From: an uncultured Bacillota bacterium
GTDB taxonomy: Bacteria; Bacillota_I; Bacilli_A; RF39; UBA660
Direction of reading: 5' to 3'
Length of the DNA stretch: 13,082 bases
Assembly (NCBI GenBank): GCA_947179265.1
Contig: CAMXBB010000015.1
Location: 1 to 13,082, forward strand
Below the pieces are notes generated by a model. The model ran no database searches. It saw only the letters and a list, made by a program, of their open reading frames with translations, and was not told the origin of the DNA. Shown in pieces: positions 7,829-13,082 of the stretch (its first letter is position 1; each line of letters opens with the position of its first letter). The translations under genes and the position numbers were made by a program.

Positions 7829-8041
7829 ATGAAAAGAATAAGAAAAGAAGAATATAAAGGTGATGGAAAGATTATAAATTTAGATATTGAGTATATTCCA
7901 TATGAAAAATTATTGTATTATCCAGAAAAGTATCTTGATAGGCATTTAAAATACTATTTTACATGTAGTCATGGTATAAAGAGTAGAGAAGTGGTTACTC
8001 GTTTAAGTGACATGGGATATGATGTAACCCAAATTATTTAG
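7829..8041 (+). CDS. Small rhodanese-like domain protein
   Basis: This 70-residue protein is shorter than the usual single rhodanese domain of about 100 residues. Residues 42-70 fit the family's active-site half: a Tyr-Tyr-Phe strand, then CSHGIKS (46-52) matching the CxxGxxS active loop, then a helix with Leu and GYDV, as in proteins of the form C-x-x-G-x-R-S ... L-x-x-x-G-Y-x-V. C46 would be the sulfur-carrying Cys. The N-terminal part (VDIRE and PGA motifs) is weak, with only NLDIEYIPYEKL in its place. It ends at the point where most family members continue into a Gly-Gly turn. Rhodanese domains move sulfane sulfur or act as thiol-linked switches; the substrate here is unknown. There is no ribosome binding site, and a -10 box lies directly upstream. 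Confidence 0.65.
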   Translation: MKRIRKEEYKGDGKIINLDIEYIPYEKLLYYPEKYLDRHLKYYFTCSHGIKSREVVTRLSDMGYDVTQII

Positions 8042-8072
8042 TGTTTTAAAAAGATGCATTATGTTATATAAT
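8041..8072 (+). promoter_or_regulatory. Promoter giving a probable leaderless mRNA for the VTT/DedA-like gene
   Basis: TATAAT at 8067-8072 ends seven bases before ATG 8080 and four before ATG 8077. No -35 of note is visible, and there is no ribosome binding site. The upstream 21 bases (8041-8061) match 17 of 21 positions of the element at 7795-7815 that precedes the rhodanese-like gene. Confidence 0.5.
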
Positions 8073-8079
8073 ATATATG

Positions 8080-8700
8080 ATGATAGATATGGATTTATTA
8101 CTATTTAATATTGAAAATTTAGTATCTGGATTAGATACCTTAGCTGAGAGTGTTTTAACCTCTTTGGGTATATGGGGAGCTATTATCAGTTGTTTCATAA
8201 TAACAGCTGAATCAATACTTCCTTTTTTGCCATTATGTGTATTTATAACTATAGAGTTTTATATATTTGGAGGATTAGTTGGTTTTGTTATCAGTTGGAT
8301 TTTTACCTGTTTAGGATGTATTCTTGCTTTTAGACTTACTCGAAGTAAATTAAAAAAGTGGTTTTATAAGCATTTTATAAAGAAAGATAGTGCTAAATTA
8401 AAAAAAATCATGAAATATGTTGAAGATGTTCCAATGAGTAGCTTAGCAGTACTCGTTGCTATTCCTTTCACACCAGCATTTCTTGTAAATGCAGCTTGTG
8501 GACTTTCAGAAATGAGTGAAAAAAAGTTTATCATGGCGATGGCCATTGGAAAACCAGTAATGGTATATTTTTGGGGATATATTGGTATTACCTTGATTGA
8601 ATGTTTAACTCATCCTATATATCTTTTAAAGGTAGGTATATTATTAATTGGAACCTTTGGTGTAAGTAAGATTTTAGGGCATATTTTGGAATATGAATAG
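8080..8700 (+). CDS. VTT/DedA-family (TVP38/TMEM64-like) membrane protein
   Basis: This 206-residue integral membrane protein has about five hydrophobic segments. Two family landmarks are present. The first is an acidic residue in a re-entrant hydrophobic stretch followed by Pro (ESILPFLP, E44). The second, after a basic loop, is IPFTPAFLVNAACG (128-141) followed by a helix containing FIMAMAIGK. VTT/DedA proteins are linked to lipid scrambling and to flipping undecaprenyl phosphate and phosphatidylethanolamine across the membrane. The family's second motif usually has an Arg just before the Ile-Pro-Phe segment; here that stretch reads LAVLVA and no Arg is seen. ATG 8077, 8080 and 8089 are in frame; 8080 fits best as a leaderless start because of its distance from TATAAT. 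The rmuC gene follows after nine bases, so the two probably share a transcript. Confidence 0.8.
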   Translation: MIDMDLLLFNIENLVSGLDTLAESVLTSLGIWGAIISCFIITAESILPFLPLCVFITIEFYIFGGLVGFVISWIFTCLGCILAFRLTRSKLKKWFYKHFIKKDSAKLKKIMKYVEDVPMSSLAVLVAIPFTPAFLVNAACGLSEMSEKKFIMAMAIGKPVMVYFWGYIGITLIECLTHPIYLLKVGILLIGTFGVSKILGHILEYE

Positions 8701-8709
8701 GATGGTTTT

Positions 8710-9783
8710 ATGGAGTATGTAGTTATTGGCCTTTTGGTAGTAGTTATTATATTATTATTGATAATAATATCTAAAACTAAAAAAGATGATAAAAATATTG
8801 AACTAGTAAAAGAATTAGGAAATTTTAGAAATGATATCACGAAAGAGATAAGTGATTTTAGATATGGACTTTCAAAAGAATTATTAAGAGACTTTGCTAA
8901 TTTAGATGATAAGATTGAAGGTAGACTTATTGAAATAAATGAAAAAGTAAATGAACGCTTAGAACAAAATTTTGAAAAGACCAATAGAACTTTTAATAGT
9001 GTGTTAGAACGCCTTACTAAAATCGATGAAGCTCAAAAAAATATTGATGATTTATCTAAAGATATAATAAACTTACAAAGTATTTTAACCGATAAAAAGA
9101 CTCGCGGTACTTTTGGAGAGGTTAATTTAAATTATATTTTGACATCAATATTCGGAGAGAAAAAGGGTGTATATGATTTACAATATCGTTTACCTAATGG
9201 AACGATTACCGATTCGATTATTTTTGCTCCTGAACCATTAGGGACAATCTGTATTGATTCCAAATTCCCTCTAGAAAACTATGAAAGAATGACTGATAGA
9301 AATCGTAGTCGTTTGGAGAGGGATACAGCAGCAAAACTATTTAAAAATGATGTAAAAAAACATATCGATGCTATTGCTGATAAGTATATCATTACTGATT
9401 ATACAGCAGATGAAGCAATAATGTTCATTCCAGCAGAAGCGGTATTTGCTGAATTAAATGCTTATCATGCTGATCTATTGAAATATGCATATTCAAGAAA
9501 GGTTTGGATATGCGGACCAACAACTTTGATGTCGACTTTATCGACTATAAGTATGATTTTAAAGAATATTGAAAGAGATAAATATACCAAAGTTATTCAT
9601 GAAGAATTAAATAAGTTAGGAATTGAATTTAAAAGATATAAAGAGAGATGGGATAAGCTTTCTAAAAGTATTGATTCCGTATCTAATGAAGTTAAAGATA
9701 TTCATACTACAACAGATAAAATCAGCAAAAAATTTGAAAGTATTAATAGTGTTGATATTGATTTATTAGAATATAAAGAATAA
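8710..9783 (+). CDS. rmuC: RmuC-family DNA recombination protein
   Basis: The protein has 357 residues. A membrane anchor at about 3-22 is followed by a long coiled coil (about 30-130) and the RmuC core, marked by TRGTFGEVNL, the strand around TICIDSKFPLENYERM, a stretch of the form FIPAEAVFAEL and KVWICGPTTLMSTLSTI. These are the usual RmuC landmarks, and the length is within the family's shorter range. RmuC limits recombination at inverted repeats in E. coli and is predicted to be nuclease-related (PD-(D/E)XK-like); its exact reaction is unsettled. AGGATGG at 8699-8705 gives a short, usable spacing to ATG 8710. The gene lies nine bases after the VTT/DedA-like gene and is probably co-transcribed with it. 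No terminator hairpin is obvious after it. Confidence 0.92.
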   Translation: MEYVVIGLLVVVIILLLIIISKTKKDDKNIELVKELGNFRNDITKEISDFRYGLSKELLRDFANLDDKIEGRLIEINEKVNERLEQNFEKTNRTFNSVLERLTKIDEAQKNIDDLSKDIINLQSILTDKKTRGTFGEVNLNYILTSIFGEKKGVYDLQYRLPNGTITDSIIFAPEPLGTICIDSKFPLENYERMTDRNRSRLERDTAAKLFKNDVKKHIDAIADKYIITDYTADEAIMFIPAEAVFAELNAYHADLLKYAYSRKVWICGPTTLMSTLSTISMILKNIERDKYTKVIHEELNKLGIEFKRYKERWDKLSKSIDSVSNEVKDIHTTTDKISKKFESINSVDIDLLEYKE

Positions 9784-9810
9784 TTGAGATGTAAAAGTTA
9801 TGAAAATCAT

Positions 9811-9839
9811 TTGCAATAATGTGTTATAAAGTGTATTAT
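9811..9839 (+). promoter_or_regulatory. Promoter for the unrecognised 357-residue membrane protein
   Basis: TTGCAA at 9811-9816 and TATTAT at 9834-9839 are separated by exactly 17 bases, as in sigma-A promoters. The predicted start near 9846 leaves a leader of only about 14 bases that is mostly the GAGGAGG ribosome binding site (9846-9852). Confidence 0.6.
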
Positions 9840-9859
9840 TTAGTTGAGGAGGATTGTAT

Positions 9860-10933
9860 ATGGATCCAGTTCTTATGACGTTGTTGGGATTAGTAGGTTT
9901 AATAGCGGCCCCTAAAGTACTTCCTTTTATCGGTTATGGATCGTTAGTTCTTATCGATAAGATTGGTAAAAAGTTAAAAAAGAATAAAAAAAGAAGAAAT
10001 CGAAGAAATAAAAAGTTACAAGCTAAAGTTGCAAACACTAAGGCTGTAAATAGAGCTATTCAACAAAGTGGAATTATTCAGTTTATTAATACCAAGACTA
10101 ATGCAAGAAAGAATATTAGTGTCAATGAACAATGTAGTTTTGATTTTGAAAAAGATGTTTTATTACGTGGTGTAGTAAGAGTTAGGTTAAAAGATGGACG
10201 AATTGCTGAAGATGATATCTATTTATTCCAACCAAGAGTTTATGGTGCAAACGGTACTGCGATAGGTCCAAAATTAAATAAAACTGGTGCTTTACTAGAT
10301 CAAAATGGCTATTTGGTTAGGGTACCAGGAGAAGATGCTATTTATAGAGGATATGTACCTAAAAGAGAGGTTATGTCTGGAGAAATATTTGATTTTGTAC
10401 GTGATAGTGTGTATGCAGACCCTAATGATCCTTTAAAAGAATTTATTGATATTGAAATACCTAAAGATAAAGATGGTAATTTTATTCCTGTTGATAAAAA
10501 GGATCCTGCCCAAATTGCAGCATTTAAAAAATATGTTACTGAAAGAAAAAAATACAATATTGATCAACATTCCTATTTAGCTGATTTAATCGATGCAGCT
10601 AAGGATGCTAAAGAAACATATGACTATATCAATCGTCCTAGATACGCTAAACCGGCGGTTGCTCCAGATCCAAGAGAAATGCAAAAAATTCAAAGATCGA
10701 GAGCGAGTAGAGCGAAGAGAGAAGCTGCTGCTAGGGCTTATTATGGAACTATTAATAGAATGAATATGATGGATAATATCATGCATGAATATAATTTAGA
10801 TGAACATGCTGATCACATACCAGGAGTTGGTATGCCTGGAATGCCAGGAGGACCTGGTGGACTAGGACCTGGAATGCCACCATTATCATCAATGCATAAT
10901 GGCGGACCAACCCCAGGAGGAAGACATCGTTAA
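9860..10933 (+). CDS. Membrane-anchored basic protein with Gly-Pro-Met tail, function unknown
   Basis: This 357-residue protein is not recognised. Residues about 3-33 are hydrophobic (one helix or a hairpin). A strikingly basic stretch follows (about 36-55, Lys/Arg/Asn only in long runs), so the bulk should be cytoplasmic and could touch nucleic acid or lipid head groups. The middle (about 75-225) looks folded, with alternating strands and repeated Gly-Asn/Asp-Gly turns; segments such as YLFQPRVYGANG and AIYRGYVP stand out. A second basic, Ala/Arg-rich helical region (about 270-295) leads to a low-complexity tail rich in Gly, Pro and Met (321-357). The start is ATG 9860, seven bases after GAGGAGG; an in-frame TTG at 9854 is too close to that site. 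The gene has its own promoter and terminator and sits between rmuC and ftsE. Confidence 0.8.
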   Translation: MDPVLMTLLGLVGLIAAPKVLPFIGYGSLVLIDKIGKKLKKNKKRRNRRNKKLQAKVANTKAVNRAIQQSGIIQFINTKTNARKNISVNEQCSFDFEKDVLLRGVVRVRLKDGRIAEDDIYLFQPRVYGANGTAIGPKLNKTGALLDQNGYLVRVPGEDAIYRGYVPKREVMSGEIFDFVRDSVYADPNDPLKEFIDIEIPKDKDGNFIPVDKKDPAQIAAFKKYVTERKKYNIDQHSYLADLIDAAKDAKETYDYINRPRYAKPAVAPDPREMQKIQRSRASRAKREAAARAYYGTINRMNMMDNIMHEYNLDEHADHIPGVGMPGMPGGPGGLGPGMPPLSSMHNGGPTPGGRHR

Positions 10934-10936
10934 TTT

Positions 10937-10963
10937 ACATCAGTTTTATACTGATGTTTTTTT
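10937..10963 (+). terminator. Rho-independent terminator before the ftsEX operon
   Basis: ACATCAG and CTGATGT (10937-10943 with 10951-10957) form a perfect seven-base-pair stem with a seven-base loop, followed by a run of T to 10963. The -35 box of the ftsE promoter begins two bases later, so the two units are closely packed. Confidence 0.85.
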
Positions 10964-10965
10964 GT

Positions 10966-10994
10966 TTGACATTTTCTTATGATTTTCATATAAA
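10966..10994 (+). promoter_or_regulatory. ftsEX operon promoter
   Basis: A perfect TTGACA at 10966-10971 and TATAAA at 10989-10994 are separated by 17 bases, the best sigma-A-type promoter in the window. Transcription would start near 11001, leaving a leader of about 40 bases. A second TATAAT at 11012-11017 lies within that leader and could serve as another -10, but no good -35 stands at the right distance from it. Confidence 0.75.
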
Positions 10995-11002
10995 AAGCCT
11001 TT

Positions 11003-11028
11003 TATATATGATATAATTGTCGTATATA
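11003..11028 (+). repeat. Imperfect inverted repeat in the ftsE leader
   Basis: TATATATGA (11003-11011) and TCGTATATA (11020-11028) are complementary apart from one G-T type pair. They flank TATAATTG, and the right arm abuts the ribosome binding site AAGGTGA. It could be an operator or a leader hairpin, but AT-rich palindromes arise easily by chance. Confidence 0.3.
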
Positions 11029-11039
11029 AGGTGATAGTT

Positions 11040-11741
11040 ATGGAGTTCATTGAATTAAAAAATGTTTTTAAAGTATATAATAATGGAGTTACTGCTTTAG
11101 CAGATGCTAATCTATCTATATCTAAGGGAGAGTTCGTTTTTATAATAGGTGAGAGCGGATCTGGAAAGTCCACTTTAACAAAACTTCTATATCGTGAAGA
11201 GAAACCTAATAAGGGTTCAGTATTTGTTGGTGGAATCAATGTAGGAAAATTGAAAAATGGAAACGTGTATAAATTACGTCGAAAAATTGGTGTAGTATTC
11301 CAAGATTTTAAATTATTACCTAAATTAACCGTTTATGAAAATATTGCTTATCCTCTTGAAAGTTATGGTATGAAATCTTCTGATATAAGAGAGAAGGTTT
11401 TAAGAGCTATTGAACGTGTTGGATTAAAAGATAAACTTAAGAGTTATCCTAATCAATTAAGTGGTGGAGAGCAACAAAGAGTATGTATTGCTAGAGCAAT
11501 CGTTAATGAACCAACACTTATCATATGTGATGAACCTACTGGAGACTTAGATCCTAAAATGAGTAAAGAGATAATGGATGTAATTGAAGATATTAATAAG
11601 GATATGGGTTCGACAATTATAATGGCTACTCATGATAAAGATATCGTTAATCGAATGAAAAAAAGAGTTGTATGTATTCATGATGGAGTAATTACTTCAG
11701 ATAAAGAGAAAGGAAGTTATATACAAAATGAAAATGCTTAG
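11040..11741 (+). CDS. ftsE: Cell-division ABC-type ATPase FtsE
   Basis: This 233-residue ATPase has all the ABC landmarks: Walker A GESGSGKS (37-44), a Q-loop in VVFQDFKLLP, signature LSGGEQQR (140-147), Walker B LIICDEPTGDLD (D164, E165) and H-loop ATHD (H198). The N-terminal IELKNVFKVY and the short length are typical of FtsE. Together with the overlapping ftsX this makes the identity firm. FtsE powers FtsX, and the pair passes a signal across the membrane to switch on a peptidoglycan hydrolase at the division site or along the side wall. The start is ATG 11040, five bases after AAGGTGA; an upstream in-frame GTG at 11031 lies inside that site. The gene overlaps ftsX by 14 bases. Confidence 0.96.
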   Translation: MEFIELKNVFKVYNNGVTALADANLSISKGEFVFIIGESGSGKSTLTKLLYREEKPNKGSVFVGGINVGKLKNGNVYKLRRKIGVVFQDFKLLPKLTVYENIAYPLESYGMKSSDIREKVLRAIERVGLKDKLKSYPNQLSGGEQQRVCIARAIVNEPTLIICDEPTGDLDPKMSKEIMDVIEDINKDMGSTIIMATHDKDIVNRMKKRVVCIHDGVITSDKEKGSYIQNENA

Positions 11742-12618
11742 AATAATCAAAAAAAGTATCAAAGATGCATTTAAAAGTGTGTTTCGTAATTTCTCTTTGA
11801 GTATGGCATCTATATCATGTACAGCAGTAACTTTAATCTTAGTTGCGATATCCTTACTTGTTACTTACAATGTTAGAAATATTACTACTGAGATTGAAAA
11901 TGTCTTAACTATTGTAACATTCGTTGATGCTAATGCTACTGAAGGTGATATTGCTGATATCAAAGATGCTTTAGAAAACATCGATAATATTGGAAGTGTT
12001 GAATATAATTCTAAGGAAGAGATAAAAGAGGAACTCTCAAAGGATGAAGATATGAAAGAAGTTCTAGCAACTCTAGATACTTCACCAATTCAATCAGCTT
12101 TTGTTGTTAGTGTAAAAGATGTAAGAGAGATTGATGCTACTGCTAAAGCAATAAAAAAAATTGAAAAAGTAACAAGAGTAAAATATGGTGAAACTTTAGC
12201 TAAAAAATTAGTTTCAATGTTTGATATGATAAAGAATGGTTGCATTATTGCTGTTATTGCTTTAATAATTGTTACCGCATTCCTAATAACTAATACGATA
12301 AAGATTACGATATTTTCAAGACGAAACGAAATCAATATCATGCGTCTAGTTGGAACTAGCAATATTGTTATTAAATTACCTTTCTTAATCGAAGGTTTTG
12401 TGTTAGGAGTTATTGGATCAATAATCCCAATACTTTTAACAATATATGGATATGCATTCTTATATGATTATATTGGTGGTAAATTATTTACTGACTTAAT
12501 TGTACTAGTAAAACCAGCTGAAGTTGTATATTTAACAAGTATTGTATTATTAATCGTTGGTGGAGTAGTTGGAATGTTCGGTTCTACTCATGCTGTAAGG
12601 AGATTTTTGAAGATATGA
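11728..12618 (+). CDS. ftsX: Cell-division membrane protein FtsX
   Basis: This 296-residue protein has the FtsX layout: a cytoplasmic start, a first membrane segment (about 23-46), an outside domain of about 110 residues with the VEYNSKEEIKEEL stretch usual in FtsX, then three more membrane segments in the C-terminal half. The segment around IFSRRNEINIMRLVGTSN is the conserved loop of this permease family. FtsX carries no ATPase; it relays FtsE's ATP cycle to an outside coiled-coil hydrolase or activator. ATG 11728 is preferred because the AAGGAAG site (11710-11716) is nearer to it than to ATG 11734. The gene lies in the same overlapping series as its neighbours, and its TGA stop shares bases with the next start (ATGA). 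Confidence 0.95.
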   Translation: MKMLRIIKKSIKDAFKSVFRNFSLSMASISCTAVTLILVAISLLVTYNVRNITTEIENVLTIVTFVDANATEGDIADIKDALENIDNIGSVEYNSKEEIKEELSKDEDMKEVLATLDTSPIQSAFVVSVKDVREIDATAKAIKKIEKVTRVKYGETLAKKLVSMFDMIKNGCIIAVIALIIVTAFLITNTIKITIFSRRNEINIMRLVGTSNIVIKLPFLIEGFVLGVIGSIIPILLTIYGYAFLYDYIGGKLFTDLIVLVKPAEVVYLTSIVLLIVGGVVGMFGSTHAVRRFLKI

Positions 12619-12984
12619 TAAGAAAGATAAATAAAATATTACTTATGATATTTGCAATAGGGCTTATAGTTCTTCCGATGCAAGGAAGTATGCCACAAGC
12701 TGCTAAGAAAGCAAATACGCTTGCTGATTTAAGAAAAAATTTAAAAGATTTAAAAGCTGAAAAAGCTAATAATGAAGCAAAGAAAAATAGTACGAAAAAG
12801 GAGATAACTTCGGCTAAAAATAACGTTTCTTATAAACAAAATCAAATTATAGCTAATCAACAAAAAGTTACTGATGCTATGAATGAATCTGCTAGATTAG
12901 ATAAAGAGATTAAAGAGGGAAAGGCTAAACTAGAAGAATTGGTTAAAACATATCAAGTTGCTCAAGGTGATAATGTTTATCTAG
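12615..12984 (+). CDS. Exported coiled-coil hydrolase/activator, PcsB/CwlO/EnvC type (3' truncated)
   Basis: About 123 codons are genomic; the rest is lost at the contig end. The N-terminus is a signal peptide (MIRKINK, then a hydrophobic stretch to about residue 22, likely cut near MPQAA). A long charged coiled coil from about 35 to 115 follows, built from Lys, Glu, Ala, Asn and Gln heptads, then VAQGDNVYL. That is the order seen in PcsB, CwlO and EnvC-like partners of FtsEX, which carry a CHAP, NlpC/P60 or M23 domain further on; that domain is missing here, so the subtype cannot be named. The start ATG 12615 overlaps the ftsX stop by four bases (ATGA). AAGGAG at 12597-12602 is 12 bases away, so re-initiation after ftsX is likely. 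The open frame past 12984 is adapter, not protein. Confidence 0.8.
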
Positions 12985-13082
12985 CTGTCACTTATAGACA
13001 TCTCCGAGCCCACGAGACTCCTGAGCATCGCGTATGCCGTCGTGTGCTTGAAAAAAAAAAGGGGGGGGGGGGGGGGGGGGGG
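12985..13082. other. Illumina Nextera adapter, index, P7 sequence and poly-G (non-genomic artefact)
   Basis: 12985-13018 matches the Nextera read-through sequence starting with the mosaic end CTGTCTCTTATACACATCT and ending CCGAGCCCACGAGAC, with two mismatches (12990, 12997). 13019-13026 is TCCTGAGC, a standard Nextera i7 index (N704). 13027-13050 matches the P7 flow-cell sequence with three T/C-to-G errors. Ten A and then 22 G follow; poly-G is the dark-cycle signal of two-colour Illumina instruments. None of this belongs to the organism. Confidence 0.98.

Noticed and set aside
8610..8984. Antisense open frame of about 124 codons across the VTT/DedA and rmuC junction
   Set aside because: It is Ser/Phe/Ile-rich shadow sequence opposite two recognised genes, with no start signals.
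10820..10930. Gly-Pro-Met-rich coding stretch considered as a collagen-like or DNA tandem repeat
   Set aside because: The Gly-Pro pattern is irregular, without a steady Gly-x-y period, and the DNA shows no exact repeat unit.
13061..13082. Run of 22 G that could be read as a G-quadruplex or phase-variable tract
   Set aside because: It follows adapter, index, P7 sequence and an A-run, so it is two-colour Illumina dark-cycle signal, not DNA from the organism.

Overview
The window is AT-rich DNA from a low-GC Gram-positive (Bacillota-type) bacterium. Every gene lies on the + strand. Strong AGGAGG-type ribosome binding sites, sigma-A-like promoters (TTGACA/TATAAT) and short hairpin-plus-T-run terminators are all visible. 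TGA acts as a stop at the end of ftsX and TGG encodes Trp, so the genetic code is the normal bacterial one, not that of Mycoplasma. Several peptidoglycan hydrolases and FtsEX show a walled cell. The gene mix and base composition would fit an uncultured gut Bacilli/Erysipelotrichia-like lineage, but that placement is inference.

Region 1 (1-7772) looks like the downstream half of a Gram-positive type IV secretion (conjugation-like) locus. In order it holds: the 3' part of an exported cell-wall hydrolase (degenerate M23 domain plus a glucosaminidase/lysozyme-like domain); two small membrane-anchored proteins that may be VirB8/NTF2-like; a 665-residue membrane protein carrying two papain-like peptidase domains (NlpC/P60 and C39-like); a secreted, C-terminally anchored protein of unknown function; and a VirD4/TraG-type coupling ATPase with a disordered tail of about 320 residues. 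A terminator closes the block. The window contains no relaxase, integrase or att site. VirB4 and VirB6 homologues, if present, would lie to the left.

Region 2 (7795-9783) holds a 70-residue rhodanese-like protein, a VTT/DedA-family membrane protein and RmuC. The first two have a perfect TATAAT a few bases before the ATG and no ribosome binding site, so they are probably translated from leaderless mRNAs.

Region 3 (9811-10963) is a self-contained transcription unit, with its own promoter and terminator, for a 357-residue membrane-anchored basic protein that I do not recognise.

Region 4 (10966-12984) is the division operon ftsE-ftsX followed by the 5' part of a coiled-coil exported protein of the PcsB/CwlO/EnvC type. 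The genes overlap each other. FtsEX is the ATP-driven membrane module that controls such hydrolases.

The last 98 bases (12985-13082) are not genomic. They are Illumina Nextera adapter, an i7 index, the P7 sequence, an A-run and poly-G, left at the contig end. The reading frame of the last gene runs open through this artefact, so a gene caller would give it a false C-terminus.
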